DNA from: a virus
Reading direction: 5' to 3' (one strand)
DNA length: 50,734 nt
IMG/VR virus record: IMGVR_UViG_3300046167_000720
Location: 1 to 50,734 of that record
The notes under the pieces are model-generated. The model ran no database searches, was not told the DNA's origin, and was given only the letters and a program-made list of their open reading frames with translations. Positions within the stretch are counted from its first letter, which is position 1. Every line of letters begins with the position of its first letter. The position numbers were made by a program, and so were the translations under genes. Shown piece by piece: positions 17,184-26,218 of the stretch.

Positions 17184-17557
17184 ATACAATTTCGACCGGA
17201 ATCTGCGAGCAAGTAATCACCGGCCTTCGCGGTGATTATCTCGCTTTCAATATCGCCGTGAATACTCCGGACTGTCCGGACCCGATCGACCTGTCGGCGT
17301 ACGGATACGAGGCCGAAGTGTGGTCGGGGACTCGCGCAGTCGACGAGAACAATCCCGCCGGAGGGATTGTCCTCATAGAAAAACAAGCGGACTTTACGAT
17401 TGAGCTCTCGCAAGCTGAAGGGATGATCACTTTGTCCCTCCTTGCTTCTCAGACCGAAGTTCTAAATCCCGACGAGGAGTATCGGTGGTTTATTAAGTGG
17501 TTCACTACTCCCGAGTCGATCAAGACGCTCGCCGCCGGTTTCCTAGTTGTGAGGTGA
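17180..17557 (+). CDS. Tail-tip associated protein, unknown family
   Basis: A 125-residue protein overlapping its neighbour by four bases. It reads GDYLAFNIAVNTPDCPDPIDLSAYGYEAEVWSG...IELSQAEGMITLSLLASQTEVL...YRWFIKWFTTPESIKTLAAGFLVV, a beta-sandwich-like pattern similar to the small proteins that precede receptor-binding components in other phages. That similarity (to BppU-type N-terminal or Ig-like modules) is weak. It is probably part of the distal tail because it is flanked by tail and fibre genes. Confidence 0.55.
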   Translation: MNTISTGICEQVITGLRGDYLAFNIAVNTPDCPDPIDLSAYGYEAEVWSGTRAVDENNPAGGIVLIEKQADFTIELSQAEGMITLSLLASQTEVLNPDEEYRWFIKWFTTPESIKTLAAGFLVVR

Positions 17558-17561
17558 TTGA

Positions 17562-17975
17562 ATGTCGAATCAATGTTGTCCGAGTTTAGTTCCGACGATA
17601 CGCGTGGACATATCACGCGACGGATTCTCGTGTGTTCCTCAAGTTCCCCGAGATCTTGGATCCGTGTCGGCGTCGACCGTTCAGATGTTCGTCTATCAGG
17701 CGAGCGTCGGACAGACAGACTTCAGCGGCCCGGACATCTACGGAAAGACTCCGAACTTCTCGAGCGGATACGCGTTCATGAATGTGAACGGCGTTCTCCT
17801 TGATCCTTCGCTGTACTCGTTCTCGGGTTCTGTCGCGACTCTCGTCGACGGATGCGAGACCGATGAAGATCTCGTTCTCATTCTTCAGTTCGTCGAGCCC
17901 GATGTCTCGGCGCTTCAGCAACGTCTCGAAGATATCGAGGCGAGACTTCAAGCACTTGAGGAGGCCGACGGATGA
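17562..17975 (+). CDS. Short fibre protein with C-terminal coiled coil
   Basis: A 137-residue protein. The middle (SASTVQMFVYQASVGQTDFSG...YAFMNVNGVLLDPSLYSFSG) resembles the beta-strand domain that many phages attach at the start of tail fibres. The last 30 residues (ALQQRLEDIEARLQALEEADG) form a short leucine-rich coiled coil suited to trimerisation. It starts five bases after the previous stop and overlaps the next gene by four. Likely a connector between tail tip and longer fibre proteins; no enzyme motif is seen. Confidence 0.6.
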   Translation: MSNQCCPSLVPTIRVDISRDGFSCVPQVPRDLGSVSASTVQMFVYQASVGQTDFSGPDIYGKTPNFSSGYAFMNVNGVLLDPSLYSFSGSVATLVDGCETDEDLVLILQFVEPDVSALQQRLEDIEARLQALEEADG

Positions 17976-18262
17976 GCAATCAGCCGCGAAAAACGTCGAA
18001 CATCGTGAAGCGAGTCGACGACGTCGAGGAAACTATTCCGGACTATTACGGACCACAACAGAGCGAACCTGTCGGTGAGTTCAAGAAGGGAGACATGTAC
18101 TTCGTCTCGGATTCCGACGGCCGGTCGTCGCTCCCCCCTCGTCCTCGTAAGCCGAGAAGAGTGATCGAACAACCGGCTCCGAGAAAGAGAACGAAGCCTC
18201 TGAAGAAGGCGAAAACAATTCATCAGAAAGTCTACAAGCTACACAAAAAAGGGAGACGATAA
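17972..18262 (+). CDS. Small basic protein in fibre operon
   Basis: A 96-residue protein, strongly basic in its second half (RPRKPRRVIEQPAPRKRTKPLKKAKTIHQKVYKLHKKGRR). The N-terminal half is acidic and polar (VKRVDDVEETIPDYYG...GEFKKGDMYFVSDSDG). It overlaps the preceding coiled-coil gene and is followed two bases later by the next fibre gene. No domain is recognised. The split charge could let it bridge two structural components or bind nucleic acid, but neither can be shown. Confidence 0.5.
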   Translation: MSNQPRKTSNIVKRVDDVEETIPDYYGPQQSEPVGEFKKGDMYFVSDSDGRSSLPPRPRKPRRVIEQPAPRKRTKPLKKAKTIHQKVYKLHKKGRR

Positions 18263-18264
18263 TC

Positions 18265-19230
18265 ATGGCAGGGAATACTACAGATGTTCAAGTGTATGAC
18301 GGAAGTTCTTGGATTTCGATCGCCGGTGAAGATGGAAAGCCCATTGACACAGTAACGATCAACGCGACGACGAAGCCCCCGACAGACTGCGACACTCTCG
18401 CGACTGATCTCGAAGCGAACGGAACAGTCTCAGACAACGCGAACGGGAATCTCACTCTCGCGATGAACCTCGAAGTCCCCGCGGGCAAGTGTGGACAGAA
18501 CGGGACGCCGGCGACGGCAGAAGTGAACGACGTGACGAACAAGTCGGTCGACTACGATAAGCCGCTAAAAGTCACGGTCGAGGATGCCACTCCTTCGGAC
18601 AATCAGAACCTCTCGCTGAACTTCGACTTCGAGATACCTCGCGGCGAACCCGGAACCGGAATTACGATCAAGGGAAGCGTGGCGATTGAACCAGACCTGC
18701 CCGACTGTGCAACCTATGCCGGTGACGAGGGCGACATGTACATCGTCGCCACTAACGCGAACGGCGACAAAGGTCACGGGTTCGTGTACAACGGAAAGGA
18801 TTCTGACTGCTGGGATGATGTGGGTCAGATCAAAGGTCAAGACGGAGTCACTCCGAACGTCGGTGCGGAAGTAATAGAGAACGGAACGACGACTCTCCTC
18901 TGTGGTTCAGACGCAACGGCATCAGCTCGCCGCAAACCGGGAAGCCCGGACACTGATCCAATCATTGAATTCAGTTTTGGAATTCCTAAAGGTTGCGACG
19001 GTGACGGGGTTGATCTTGTTTCGTCTGTCACGGTGAATATGAATCAATGTCAGGACGCCCTTCCGATTGAGAACGCGAACGGAACTTTCGCCGAAAGCGG
19101 CTCGCCTGTGAACGGTGTTCAGGACTACGCGCTCACGCTGAATCTTCCACGCCCTCCGAAGGTCACAAAAGGGTTGACGGCTCCGACGACGGACCGATGT
19201 TACGGCGATTTCCACATCTTGACAGACTAA
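18265..19230 (+). CDS. Tail fibre protein with repeated beta modules
   Basis: A 321-residue protein with a VQVYDGSSWISIAGEDGKPI head, a typical short fibre lead-in. Three or four beta modules follow, each ending in a Pro-Arg/Lys-Gly type turn: LNFDFEIPRGEPGTG, IEFSFGIPKGCDGDG and ALTLNLPRPPKV, a known fibre arrangement. Eight cysteines, mostly one per strand pair, may form disulphides. The final DRCYGDFHILTD resembles the GDFW segment of the following protein, so the two probably derive from a common module. Start at ATG 18265 behind GGGAGACG. Confidence 0.7.
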   Translation: MAGNTTDVQVYDGSSWISIAGEDGKPIDTVTINATTKPPTDCDTLATDLEANGTVSDNANGNLTLAMNLEVPAGKCGQNGTPATAEVNDVTNKSVDYDKPLKVTVEDATPSDNQNLSLNFDFEIPRGEPGTGITIKGSVAIEPDLPDCATYAGDEGDMYIVATNANGDKGHGFVYNGKDSDCWDDVGQIKGQDGVTPNVGAEVIENGTTTLLCGSDATASARRKPGSPDTDPIIEFSFGIPKGCDGDGVDLVSSVTVNMNQCQDALPIENANGTFAESGSPVNGVQDYALTLNLPRPPKVTKGLTAPTTDRCYGDFHILTD

Positions 19231-19243
19231 ACGGAGATAACCG

Positions 19244-19861
19244 ATGTCAGATCTCAAGTATTTCGACGGAACGAACTGGATCACGCTGAAGGGTGCGGGG
19301 GTTGAACTCACTCCATCAGTCGGTGTAGATACGACAAATTGTGACATCGGCCCCGCTGATTCAACTGGATCGCTAACTCCAGACGGAGCCGAAGTCGATG
19401 GAGTTCAGACGTACAAACTCGACCTCACTCTTCCTCGACCTCCTGTTGTGACAACGTCAGAGACCGAGCCGGTCGGTGCTTGCGACGGCGATTTCTGGGC
19501 CGATGAAAGTGAAGCGGGTGCCGGTTCACCTAGCGTCAATGAAAAGCAACTTGCTAGAGCCTTTGTCTGCTTTAGTCCAACAAATTCGATGCTGAAAACC
19601 TCGTCCTATAATGTCTCGACAGTAGCGTACAATTCACCCGGACTTTATACGATAAATTTCGAGAGGCCTATGGCTGACGACAATTTTTGTCCGATTGCGA
19701 CTGCTGATGTTAATTTGGCAGCACCGACGAACGCGGTCACTGCGATCACTCGACTGGCAACTACTAACAAAGACAGCGTCGAGTGCCGAACGGCCTTTGC
19801 AACGAGTGGTCTTTTAGCTGATCCCGAAACGGTGAAGGTCGTCGTCTTTAATGACAATTAA
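19244..19861 (+). CDS. Tail fibre tip, cassette copy 1
   Basis: A 205-residue protein. It has a LKYFDGTNWITLKGAG head, a single beta module (YKLDLTLPRPPVV), a CDGDFWADES turn, and a C-terminal domain ARAFVCFSP...KTSSYNVSTVAYNSPGLYTINFERPMADDNFCPIATAD. That last domain is the well-known tip seen at the end of many phage fibres. It is followed ten bases later by a chaperone-like gene, and the pair is repeated downstream. The tip probably contacts the host surface. Confidence 0.75.
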   Translation: MSDLKYFDGTNWITLKGAGVELTPSVGVDTTNCDIGPADSTGSLTPDGAEVDGVQTYKLDLTLPRPPVVTTSETEPVGACDGDFWADESEAGAGSPSVNEKQLARAFVCFSPTNSMLKTSSYNVSTVAYNSPGLYTINFERPMADDNFCPIATADVNLAAPTNAVTAITRLATTNKDSVECRTAFATSGLLADPETVKVVVFNDN

Positions 19862-19870
19862 GGTAAGAAA

Positions 19871-20347
19871 ATGAATAAAGAAGAACACCGCATCATCTAC
19901 CCGCAAGACCTAAACGGAAAGGGAATCGTAATACTCATTCCGATGGCCGCTTCTTCGTTGAGCCTTGAGCAGATGCAATCAAAAGACGTACCATCGCAGA
20001 GTCCGAGTAGGATTATTCCATCTACCGACATTCCAGACGATCACACTTTCCGAAATGCTTGGGAAGCAGATTTTGAAAACTATCAAGGGGTAAGCGTGAG
20101 CATGGAGAAGGCTCGGCTGATAACTCAAGACCTTATACGGGAGGCGAGAAGACCAGTTCTCGAAAAGTTAGACATTGAATATCAGCGAGCAACTGAGACA
20201 GAAGACAAAGATCGAATGAGAGAGGTCGCTGAATTGAAGCAAGTCCTCAGAGACCTTCCAGCAAACCCTGCGATTCAAGAGGCAAAGACGCCGGAAGAAC
20301 TAGAACACTTAGCAAGAAACGCAGTGAAGGAAGCCGTAGGAGAATAA
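19871..20347 (+). CDS. Fibre-associated chaperone-like protein, copy 1
   Basis: A 158-residue protein with the pattern DVPSQSPSRIIPSTDIPDDHTFRNAWEADF...VSVSMEKARLITQDLIREARRPVLEKLDIEYQRATETEDKDRMREVAELKQVLRDLPANPAI. This is a widespread phage protein that sits next to fibre-tip genes and is usually called a tail or fibre assembly protein. The paralogue at 20753 has the same layout, and both end in KEAVGE. The sequence of that shared end also supplies the ribosome site (GTAGGAGAATAA) for the next gene. Confidence 0.75.
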   Translation: MNKEEHRIIYPQDLNGKGIVILIPMAASSLSLEQMQSKDVPSQSPSRIIPSTDIPDDHTFRNAWEADFENYQGVSVSMEKARLITQDLIREARRPVLEKLDIEYQRATETEDKDRMREVAELKQVLRDLPANPAIQEAKTPEELEHLARNAVKEAVGE

Positions 20348-20348
20348 C

Positions 20349-20750
20349 ATGGCAACTCTAAAAGTTAAAAAAGGCGACGAGTGGGTTCAGGTTCTCGGAG
20401 GTGGTGGAAATATACAAGCTCCTCGGGCGTGGATTTCATCTGGGGCAACGACCTACGGTCAACCGATACAAGTGCTTGATTCATTTAATGTGTCGAGCGT
20501 TGTGTATCAATCCGGGTGGAATAAGGTCAATTTTGCAGAACCGTTTGAAACCGAGCTTTATGCCGCTGTAGGAACTCCACGGGAAAACGATACTACTTCG
20601 AACATTCTCACTTTGATTTTCCGAGACGATCTTTTCACCGTAGATTATGCCTCGTACATAACGTGTCGAAGGAATGCCTCGACCGCCGCTTGGACGCAGA
20701 ATATTTCGATTGGACTTTCGGCTTCTTTTTATGAGACGAGGAATGATTGA
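20349..20750 (+). CDS. Tail fibre tip, cassette copy 2
   Basis: A 133-residue protein, shorter than copy 1 because it lacks the beta module. It starts MATLKVKKGDEWVQVLGGGG, then carries the tip domain APRAWISSG...VLDSFNVSSVVYQSGWNKVNFAEPFETELYAAVGT, clearly related to the end of the first tip. It starts two bases after the chaperone stop. Divergence in the tip body is high while the framework is conserved, as expected for exchangeable receptor-binding parts. Confidence 0.7.
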   Translation: MATLKVKKGDEWVQVLGGGGNIQAPRAWISSGATTYGQPIQVLDSFNVSSVVYQSGWNKVNFAEPFETELYAAVGTPRENDTTSNILTLIFRDDLFTVDYASYITCRRNASTAAWTQNISIGLSASFYETRND

Positions 20751-20752
20751 CA

Positions 20753-21241
20753 ATGAACAAGATCGAAACACATGTCGCCATTTTCCCTGAAGAAGGTGAA
20801 AAAGAAATGGTGAGCGTCCTGTCTCCGTCTCCTCAGTGCGGTTTAACACTTGAGCAGATAGTAGAGAAAGACGTACCTAAAGGACAGCCGCACCTCCTAG
20901 TAAACAGGGACGAATTGCCTGAAGGAGGGTTAATATTCCATAAGGCTTGGAGGGCTGACTATACGGCTCAAGTTCTGAAAGTAGATATAGTAGTCGCAAG
21001 ACAGGTTGCTCAAGATGCAGTTCGAAGCATGAGAGATTCTAGGTTTCAGATTTTAGACATAGAATATCAACGAGCCTTAGAAGACGACGACCGATCAAGG
21101 ATGTCGCAAGTCATAGAAAAGAAACAATTCCTTAGAGACCTGCCGAACGACAATAGGATAGAGAGATCGACCACGACCGGCGAACTATGCCGGGCGATAG
21201 AAGACATTGAAGTCTCTTTGAAGGAAGCCGTAGGAGAATAA
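20753..21241 (+). CDS. Fibre-associated chaperone-like protein, copy 2
   Basis: A 162-residue paralogue of the protein at 19871. Shared landmarks are LTLEQIVEKDVPKGQP, DELPEGGLIFHKAWRADY, DIEYQRALEDDDRSRM, KKQFLRDLPNDNRI and the terminal KEAVGE. I start at ATG 20753; a TTG at 20747 overlaps the previous stop. It completes the second tip-plus-chaperone pair, which suggests each chaperone is specific for its own tip. Seven bases of spacing and a small remnant follow. Confidence 0.7.
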   Translation: MNKIETHVAIFPEEGEKEMVSVLSPSPQCGLTLEQIVEKDVPKGQPHLLVNRDELPEGGLIFHKAWRADYTAQVLKVDIVVARQVAQDAVRSMRDSRFQILDIEYQRALEDDDRSRMSQVIEKKQFLRDLPNDNRIERSTTTGELCRAIEDIEVSLKEAVGE

Positions 21242-21244
21242 AAA

Positions 21245-21301
21245 ATGACAGTTTTGAAATCTAAAAGCGGTAGTGAAATCAATATATCTTCTGACAAATA
21301 G
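21245..21301 (+). pseudogene. 18-codon remnant of a third fibre-tip gene
   Basis: The short frame ATG...TAG encodes MTVLKSKSGSEINISSDK. Its start resembles MATLKVKKGDEWVQV of the second tip, and it sits at the same distance behind a KEAVGE-ending chaperone with the same GTAGGAGAATAA ribosome site. It therefore looks like the first codons of a third tip cassette that lost its body. The stop immediately precedes the next large surface-protein gene. Confidence 0.55.
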
Positions 21302-21312
21302 AGCGATCGAGA

Positions 21313-22953
21313 ATGTCGAAGACTTCGAATCAACTCGCGAAGACGAGCGGCGTCACGTTCAACAAGACGGACGCCGAACGAATAGCGTCCGCGGTTCTCT
21401 CAGTTGAAGACGGAGACAGGCGATCAGGCGGAAGGACTGCGCGTCCCAATTTTCAGCTACCGATCTCGAAGCTGTTCATCATCGGCGCGCCGGTTTCTTG
21501 CGGGACGACTCAAGGAGTTCCGGCTCGGTGGGTGAAGTGCGAAGTCGACGGCGGGTGTGGGTATAAGATCGAGCCCGTACCAGACGCCGACATCGTCGGA
21601 CTCGTCGATAATTCGATGACCTTCTTCAAGTCGGAAGCCGCATACAAGGAGAGCGGAGGGGAGGGAAAGCCGGAGATCCAGTACGTCGAGGCGAAGTGGG
21701 TCACGGCTTTCGATGCTGACGGAGTAAGCGCCGCCGGGTTCTGGCAGATCACGGAAGCGATCTACTGCAACGGATGTCCGACGGACGACTGTATCCCCGA
21801 CGAAGGAAGTGGGAGCGGCTCGGGCGATGGCTCAGGATCCGGCTCGGGCGACGGCTCAGGCGACGGCGACGGCTCAGGCGACGGCGACGGTGACGGCTCA
21901 GGCGACGGCTCCGGTGACGGCTCAGGCGACGGCTCAGGCGACGGCTCAGGCGACGGCTCAGGCGACGGCTCCGGTGACGGCTCAGGCGATGGTTCAGGCT
22001 CAGGCGATGGCAGCGGCGATGGTTCGACTGATCCCTTTTATTGCTACACTTCGCCGCTTGAGAACCCTGAAGATGCACTGTGGTATTCACGTGGTGCCGA
22101 AAAATCAAATCCGCAATATATTGAACCGACTGACGTTGAAGGATCCGGCAAGTTTTGCGCGTCGCCATCGCCAGAAAATCAAAGTCATTCAATTTATGTT
22201 TGGCCGGCATCTGATTTTGAAGCGGAAGCAAGCGAACTCAATCCAACAAGCGAAGAGTTTGAATGTGAATCGCAATGCGAATGTATATGTATCGAGGGCG
22301 AAGATGAATGCCCACCATGCCCCGATACATCAAGCGACGACGGCGATGATGAGTTAGGTGATTGGCATTGCTACACCGGCTTCGGGGATGAATTTCAAGC
22401 ATGGGTCAGTCGATACCCAGACGGTCGAGATGCCGTAGTCGTTCAGCCAACATATCCAGAAGAGTTTGACCCTGATCAGCCTCTGGATAAATTCTGCTTC
22501 CAGCCGTTGGCATCGGACGAGGAGGCTCGTGTTTATATGGCGTTGCCAAACCTCGGCGACATCATTGGAGGCATCCCGCCGGGGCCAGAATTTTTTACAG
22601 AAAATCCGCCCGCTGGTGGGCCATTTGATTCCGGCGAATGTTGTGAATGCCAATGCGTGAACGGTGAAGACGATTGCGGCGATTGCACAACCGGAAGCGG
22701 CGGCGGCGGCTCAGGCGGCGGCGGCTCAGGCGGCGGCGGCGGATCTTCTGGCGGCGGCGGCGGCGGATCTGACGGATCTGATGATGGCTGTATCGTTGTC
22801 CCCGTTGTCACGAAGGTCGAGTGTGATGGAGACGGACAGATCTGGTATGATCAAGTGAACATCGTCTTCGCTGAGTCACAAGTGAACCCGGAAGACGTGA
22901 ACTGTGGAACGTACGAACCCGGAAGCCCTGACGACGACGAAGGGGCTGGGTGA
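21313..22953 (+). CDS. Large Cys-rich surface protein with SGDG and GGGGS linkers
   Basis: A 546-residue protein. Residues 1-160 are a folded N-terminal domain ([18 protein letters not shown]...[15 protein letters not shown]). A linker of about 70 residues made of Ser-Gly-Asp repeats follows (21810-22030, repeat unit GGCTCAGGCGAC). Next come two related Cys-rich domains, each beginning (Y/H)CYT and closing with a cluster like [20 protein letters not shown]-type linker and a short C-terminal domain end the chain. This beads-on-string form suits an adhesion or virion-surface role. The Asp-rich linker might bind calcium, which is speculation. Confidence 0.65.
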   Translation: MSKTSNQLAKTSGVTFNKTDAERIASAVLSVEDGDRRSGGRTARPNFQLPISKLFIIGAPVSCGTTQGVPARWVKCEVDGGCGYKIEPVPDADIVGLVDNSMTFFKSEAAYKESGGEGKPEIQYVEAKWVTAFDADGVSAAGFWQITEAIYCNGCPTDDCIPDEGSGSGSGDGSGSGSGDGSGDGDGSGDGDGDGSGDGSGDGSGDGSGDGSGDGSGDGSGDGSGDGSGSGDGSGDGSTDPFYCYTSPLENPEDALWYSRGAEKSNPQYIEPTDVEGSGKFCASPSPENQSHSIYVWPASDFEAEASELNPTSEEFECESQCECICIEGEDECPPCPDTSSDDGDDELGDWHCYTGFGDEFQAWVSRYPDGRDAVVVQPTYPEEFDPDQPLDKFCFQPLASDEEARVYMALPNLGDIIGGIPPGPEFFTENPPAGGPFDSGECCECQCVNGEDDCGDCTTGSGGGGSGGGGSGGGGGSSGGGGGGSDGSDDGCIVVPVVTKVECDGDGQIWYDQVNIVFAESQVNPEDVNCGTYEPGSPDDDEGAG

Positions 22954-24425
22954 TGCCATACTCGAAAAATCGTTGTAGCTGTTGTTCTGGTTCTTCAAGT
23001 ACCTCAGCGTCTCGATCCCGAAGTGATTCTCGATCCCGAAGCGACTCTCAGAGTGACTCTCGGTCCTCTACTTTCTCTCAGTCTTCTAGTTCATCCTCCA
23101 GTTCATCGTCTGCGATGGGCAAGTGTTGCTCGATACCGAAAGAGTATGTCATTATTGACGAGACATACGGGCCGACTGAATTTGAAGATATGAAAGACTG
23201 GGTACGTTCTCAGCGGGAAGGCCGAGAGGGCGTCGGCCTGATCTTTGTCGGCCCTGTTGAACTACGAAACGGCGATTGGTATGGCGCTGTTGTTTGTATG
23301 GGCGAAGAGGCAGGTGGTGGCTGCGACTGTTCAGACATAGAAGACGGCTGGCAATGCTCTGAAGGGATTGATCCTCTGTCTTGCTATCTTGATGCTGGTG
23401 TTCCCGGTACAGGAATATTCGAAGAAGGTGGCAACTGCGAAGAAGACGAAGACAATCCTGCTTGTACGAATCCTTTTAAGGATTGCGAAGTTGGCTGTAA
23501 TGGTTGTAACTGCTGCGCTCAACAAGCACCTACTCCCGGCCCTGATGGTGTCGCCTGCTCTTTGTTCAGGATGGTCGTTCCGTGGGAGATTCTATCTTAC
23601 CATTACGGGGAGTACATCCATGATCCTGATTGTCAAGACGGCAAGATGGGAGAGTTGTTCGACTACCTCGCAACAAGAGGTTTTGAACGAGATGGTTTGA
23701 AGGTGGCAACGTTCAGGACGAACGACGAGCCGAAAGATTGTAGGGTGGAAATATGGACTATTCCGCCAGCGGACGCCAACTGCCCGCCGCTAGGTGCTGG
23801 TTGTCCCGATGTTTGTTTCGATGGCGATGAAGACCCCGCGTGGCCCGGTATCACTGCGATACCATGTTGCCCGCTGAATGGCTGCCCTCCTCTGAAGTGC
23901 TTCAAGCCTGACGATATTGAAGTTGATGTGATGGACGAATGGCAAGCGGGACAGATTGGCGGTGAATGGAAAGACCCTGCGATTGACGGTGATTGCCCAC
24001 AGGCTTGTTGGATTTTGGGTGCCTGCTGTACTCAAATCGCTGGCATTCAGGACGGAGAGTTTCACTTCAATTCGCTCTCTGATGCAGCTTCCTTCGCGGA
24101 AGGTCAAGGGAACGCCTACACAGTGTACTTCCCCGGATACGGTGCCGGGGCAACCGGCCCCGACGATGTAGTCGTCGAGACTTTCCTCTGGGAAGATGAG
24201 CAAGGCGAGACGCTGTATAATTGCGAATACAAGTATGACCAAGAATGCCCGGAGGAAGGGCCGGTCGTAGAAAGCTGGGAGAAGCCAGAGGACAACGATT
24301 TTGGAGTCTATCAAGAGTTCTCATCGATCGGTATCGGCTTCGTCCCAGAAAAGGATTGTGGTGAGGTGGATTGTTCAAACATTGAAGACGAAACGAAAAT
24401 ATCAGAGGTGAATCCGCTCCCATGA
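22953..24425 (+). CDS. Cys-rich surface protein with Ser-rich N-terminal linker
   Basis: A 490-residue protein; ATG 22953 overlaps the previous stop. After NRCSCCSG comes a Ser/Arg/Asp stretch (SRSRSDSRSRSDSQSDSRSS) and a poly-Ser run to about residue 55. The rest contains more than 40 cysteines in small clusters (CDCSDIEDGWQC, CEVGCNGCNCC, CCPLNGCPPLKC), with separate WEILSYHY and AYTVYFPGYG segments that look folded. It overlaps the next gene by four bases. With the preceding protein it forms a pair that may decorate the tail tip. No catalytic motif was recognised. Confidence 0.6.
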   Translation: MPYSKNRCSCCSGSSSTSASRSRSDSRSRSDSQSDSRSSTFSQSSSSSSSSSSAMGKCCSIPKEYVIIDETYGPTEFEDMKDWVRSQREGREGVGLIFVGPVELRNGDWYGAVVCMGEEAGGGCDCSDIEDGWQCSEGIDPLSCYLDAGVPGTGIFEEGGNCEEDEDNPACTNPFKDCEVGCNGCNCCAQQAPTPGPDGVACSLFRMVVPWEILSYHYGEYIHDPDCQDGKMGELFDYLATRGFERDGLKVATFRTNDEPKDCRVEIWTIPPADANCPPLGAGCPDVCFDGDEDPAWPGITAIPCCPLNGCPPLKCFKPDDIEVDVMDEWQAGQIGGEWKDPAIDGDCPQACWILGACCTQIAGIQDGEFHFNSLSDAASFAEGQGNAYTVYFPGYGAGATGPDDVVVETFLWEDEQGETLYNCEYKYDQECPEEGPVVESWEKPEDNDFGVYQEFSSIGIGFVPEKDCGEVDCSNIEDETKISEVNPLP

Positions 24426-24844
24426 ATATCGTCATCTGTACAGAGAATCAACTCATTGAGAGATGTGAGGAAAGAGGATACAAGCTCGAAGAGGTTGTCG
24501 GCTGTATCAAGAAGCGAGACGACAAGGGGCGTCTCCATGTCGACACCGATCACAAAGCATATCCGAAGAAGAAGCGGCCGGCCTCCGGTGGAGTCGGGAC
24601 GGAACTGTCTCTCCTCCTCAAGAAGTTCGGGATCTCCGCGAAGGAGGGCGGGTGTAGTTGCCGCCATAAATCTAAGTTGATGGATAAGAACGGCGTCAAG
24701 TGGAACGAGCTCAACATCGACACCGTCGTCGGCTGGATGCGAGAAAATTCGAAGAAGATGAAGATTCCTTTTGTCGCGATGCCTGCGAGAATGCTGGTCC
24801 GGCAAGCGATCAAGAACGCTCGACGCAAGGGAGCGAAGCCGTGA
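24422..24844 (+). CDS. Conserved phage protein with CxC motif, before glycosyltransferase
   Basis: A 140-residue protein. From residue 57 it reads GGVGTELSLLLKKFGISAKEGGCSCRHKSKLMDKNGVKWNELNIDTVVGWMRENSKKMKIPF, a pattern I have seen in many environmental phage genomes near glycosyltransferases, with conserved Gly-Thr-Glu, a CxC pair and a helical C-terminus. Residues 1-55 resemble a small domain with CTENQ and VGCIKKRDDKG. The co-occurrence with sugar-modifying genes suggests a shared pathway; the biochemical role is unknown to me. Confidence 0.55.
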   Translation: MNIVICTENQLIERCEERGYKLEEVVGCIKKRDDKGRLHVDTDHKAYPKKKRPASGGVGTELSLLLKKFGISAKEGGCSCRHKSKLMDKNGVKWNELNIDTVVGWMRENSKKMKIPFVAMPARMLVRQAIKNARRKGAKP

Positions 24845-24848
24845 CGAA

Positions 24849-24863
24849 TTGTTTTCATAAACT
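24849..24863 (+). promoter_or_regulatory. TTGTTKTCRTACGAA motif, upstream of GT25-like gene
   Basis: TTGTTTTCATAAACT lies four bases after the preceding stop and 18 bases before the next start codon, immediately ahead of AAAGGAAG. The transcript of the glycan-modification genes could begin or be controlled here. Confidence 0.4.
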
Positions 24864-24880
24864 AAGAAAGGAAGATCGAG

Positions 24881-26218
24881 ATGGCAGATCTCAGGGATAA
24901 GTTCGAGCGCGTTGTCTGTATTTCACTTAAGCGCCGAGAGGATCGACGTCGTCGACTTCGAAAGCTGATCAAGGAATCCTCGTGGCCTTTCAACGCTCCG
25001 AAGTTCATGGACGCGATCGACGGAGGTTCGGGTCTTGTTCCAGTACCGAACAACTTCCGAAGCGGCGGGGGAGCGGCCGGTTGCCGCGCTTCATGGGTTC
25101 GAGTACTCGAGGACGCGATGATGGACGGAGTCGAGTCTCTTCTTGTCCTTGAGGACGACGCGATATGGAGACCAACGATCGCCGAAGAGTGCGAGGCGTT
25201 CTTCGAGAACCTTCCTTCGGACTGGCAGATCGTTTTTCTTGGTGGTCAGAATATGAAACAGCCGGCGAACGTCGCTGAAGGAGTCGGCCGAACTCGAAAC
25301 ACACAGCGAACACATGCGATCGGGCTCCGTCGTGAGGGTATGCGGTGGATGTACAAGATCGCCGCAAGCGCAGACAGGCACATCGACCACAAGATCGGCG
25401 CGGCCATGGCTGGATATCAGAAAGCCTATGAGCCGATCCCGTTCATCATCGGACAAGACGCAACTCAGAGCGACATAAGCGGCCGAAAAGATAACGCGAG
25501 ATTTTGGACATCGCCCCAGAAGAACTATCCGATCGTGTGGCTCGACTCGACACAGGAAGTCGCCGAAGCTCTGATCGAATACGGGTTACACTATGGATTC
25601 GACATCGATGAGAACGGGAACGACTCAGGGCTGAAGCACGTATTCCCTCAGCCGGGACTGTATCGGAAAGGTCTCGGGAAGTTTCTCTCGACGGTTGCGT
25701 GGGAGGCGGCGTCTTTCACAGACGGACCCGGTGTCGTGACCATCTGGAACACGAACGCAACTCGTGAAGCGTTCGACAAGGCGAAGAGAGACATCCCTCA
25801 GAGGACGATTCTCACTCCGTTCTTCGATGATATCAATGAGGCGGTCTCATGGCTCACAGAGAAGCTCGGAAAAGATCTGATCAGATTGAGACCTGATCGA
25901 CAGAGGCTTCCTGTCCTTCTACTGAAGAGTCCCGACGAAGTCGTGAAAGGGTTGAAGAACAATCGGGTCGTTCACTGTGGACGATGGATCGACAAGAACG
26001 GGATCGATAAAGGTCTCACGTCGTTCTTCGAGTGCGGAGGGACTTCTCTCGATAATTGGTTCCGAGTTCTCGAGAAAGAAGCGAAGGAGACGAACTCATT
26101 CGTCGGGATCCATCACCCGAAAGCGACTGTCGAGATCGCTGAGACGACAGGCCGTCGCGTCATTGTCGTCGACGCGACGACATACGAAGAAGCAGTTCGT
26201 CAGATCGAAGGCCGGTGA
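24881..26218 (+). CDS. Glycosyltransferase family 25-like protein
   Basis: A 445-residue protein. The first 220 residues carry the GT25 pattern: VVCISLKRREDRRRRLRKL, GGGAAGCRASWVRVLEDAM and SLLVLEDDAIW, where the final EDD is the metal and sugar-nucleotide motif. This family transfers hexoses onto lipooligosaccharide or protein. The remaining 220 residues form a second domain with no family I recognise (VVTIWNTNATREAFDKAKRDIP...VVHCGRWIDKNGIDKGLTSFFECGG). The stop overlaps the sulfotransferase start, so both are probably made together. It may alter host surface sugars or virion proteins. Confidence 0.8.
   Translation: MADLRDKFERVVCISLKRREDRRRRLRKLIKESSWPFNAPKFMDAIDGGSGLVPVPNNFRSGGGAAGCRASWVRVLEDAMMDGVESLLVLEDDAIWRPTIAEECEAFFENLPSDWQIVFLGGQNMKQPANVAEGVGRTRNTQRTHAIGLRREGMRWMYKIAASADRHIDHKIGAAMAGYQKAYEPIPFIIGQDATQSDISGRKDNARFWTSPQKNYPIVWLDSTQEVAEALIEYGLHYGFDIDENGNDSGLKHVFPQPGLYRKGLGKFLSTVAWEAASFTDGPGVVTIWNTNATREAFDKAKRDIPQRTILTPFFDDINEAVSWLTEKLGKDLIRLRPDRQRLPVLLLKSPDEVVKGLKNNRVVHCGRWIDKNGIDKGLTSFFECGGTSLDNWFRVLEKEAKETNSFVGIHHPKATVEIAETTGRRVIVVDATTYEEAVRQIEGR

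Noticed and set aside
21810-22030. Possible CRISPR array
   Set aside because: Repeats are contiguous, in frame, encode Ser-Gly-Asp units and have no unique spacers.
22354-22653. Minus-strand frames opposite the Cys-rich surface proteins
   Set aside because: They are shadows of Ser/Gly-rich coding sequence on the plus strand.
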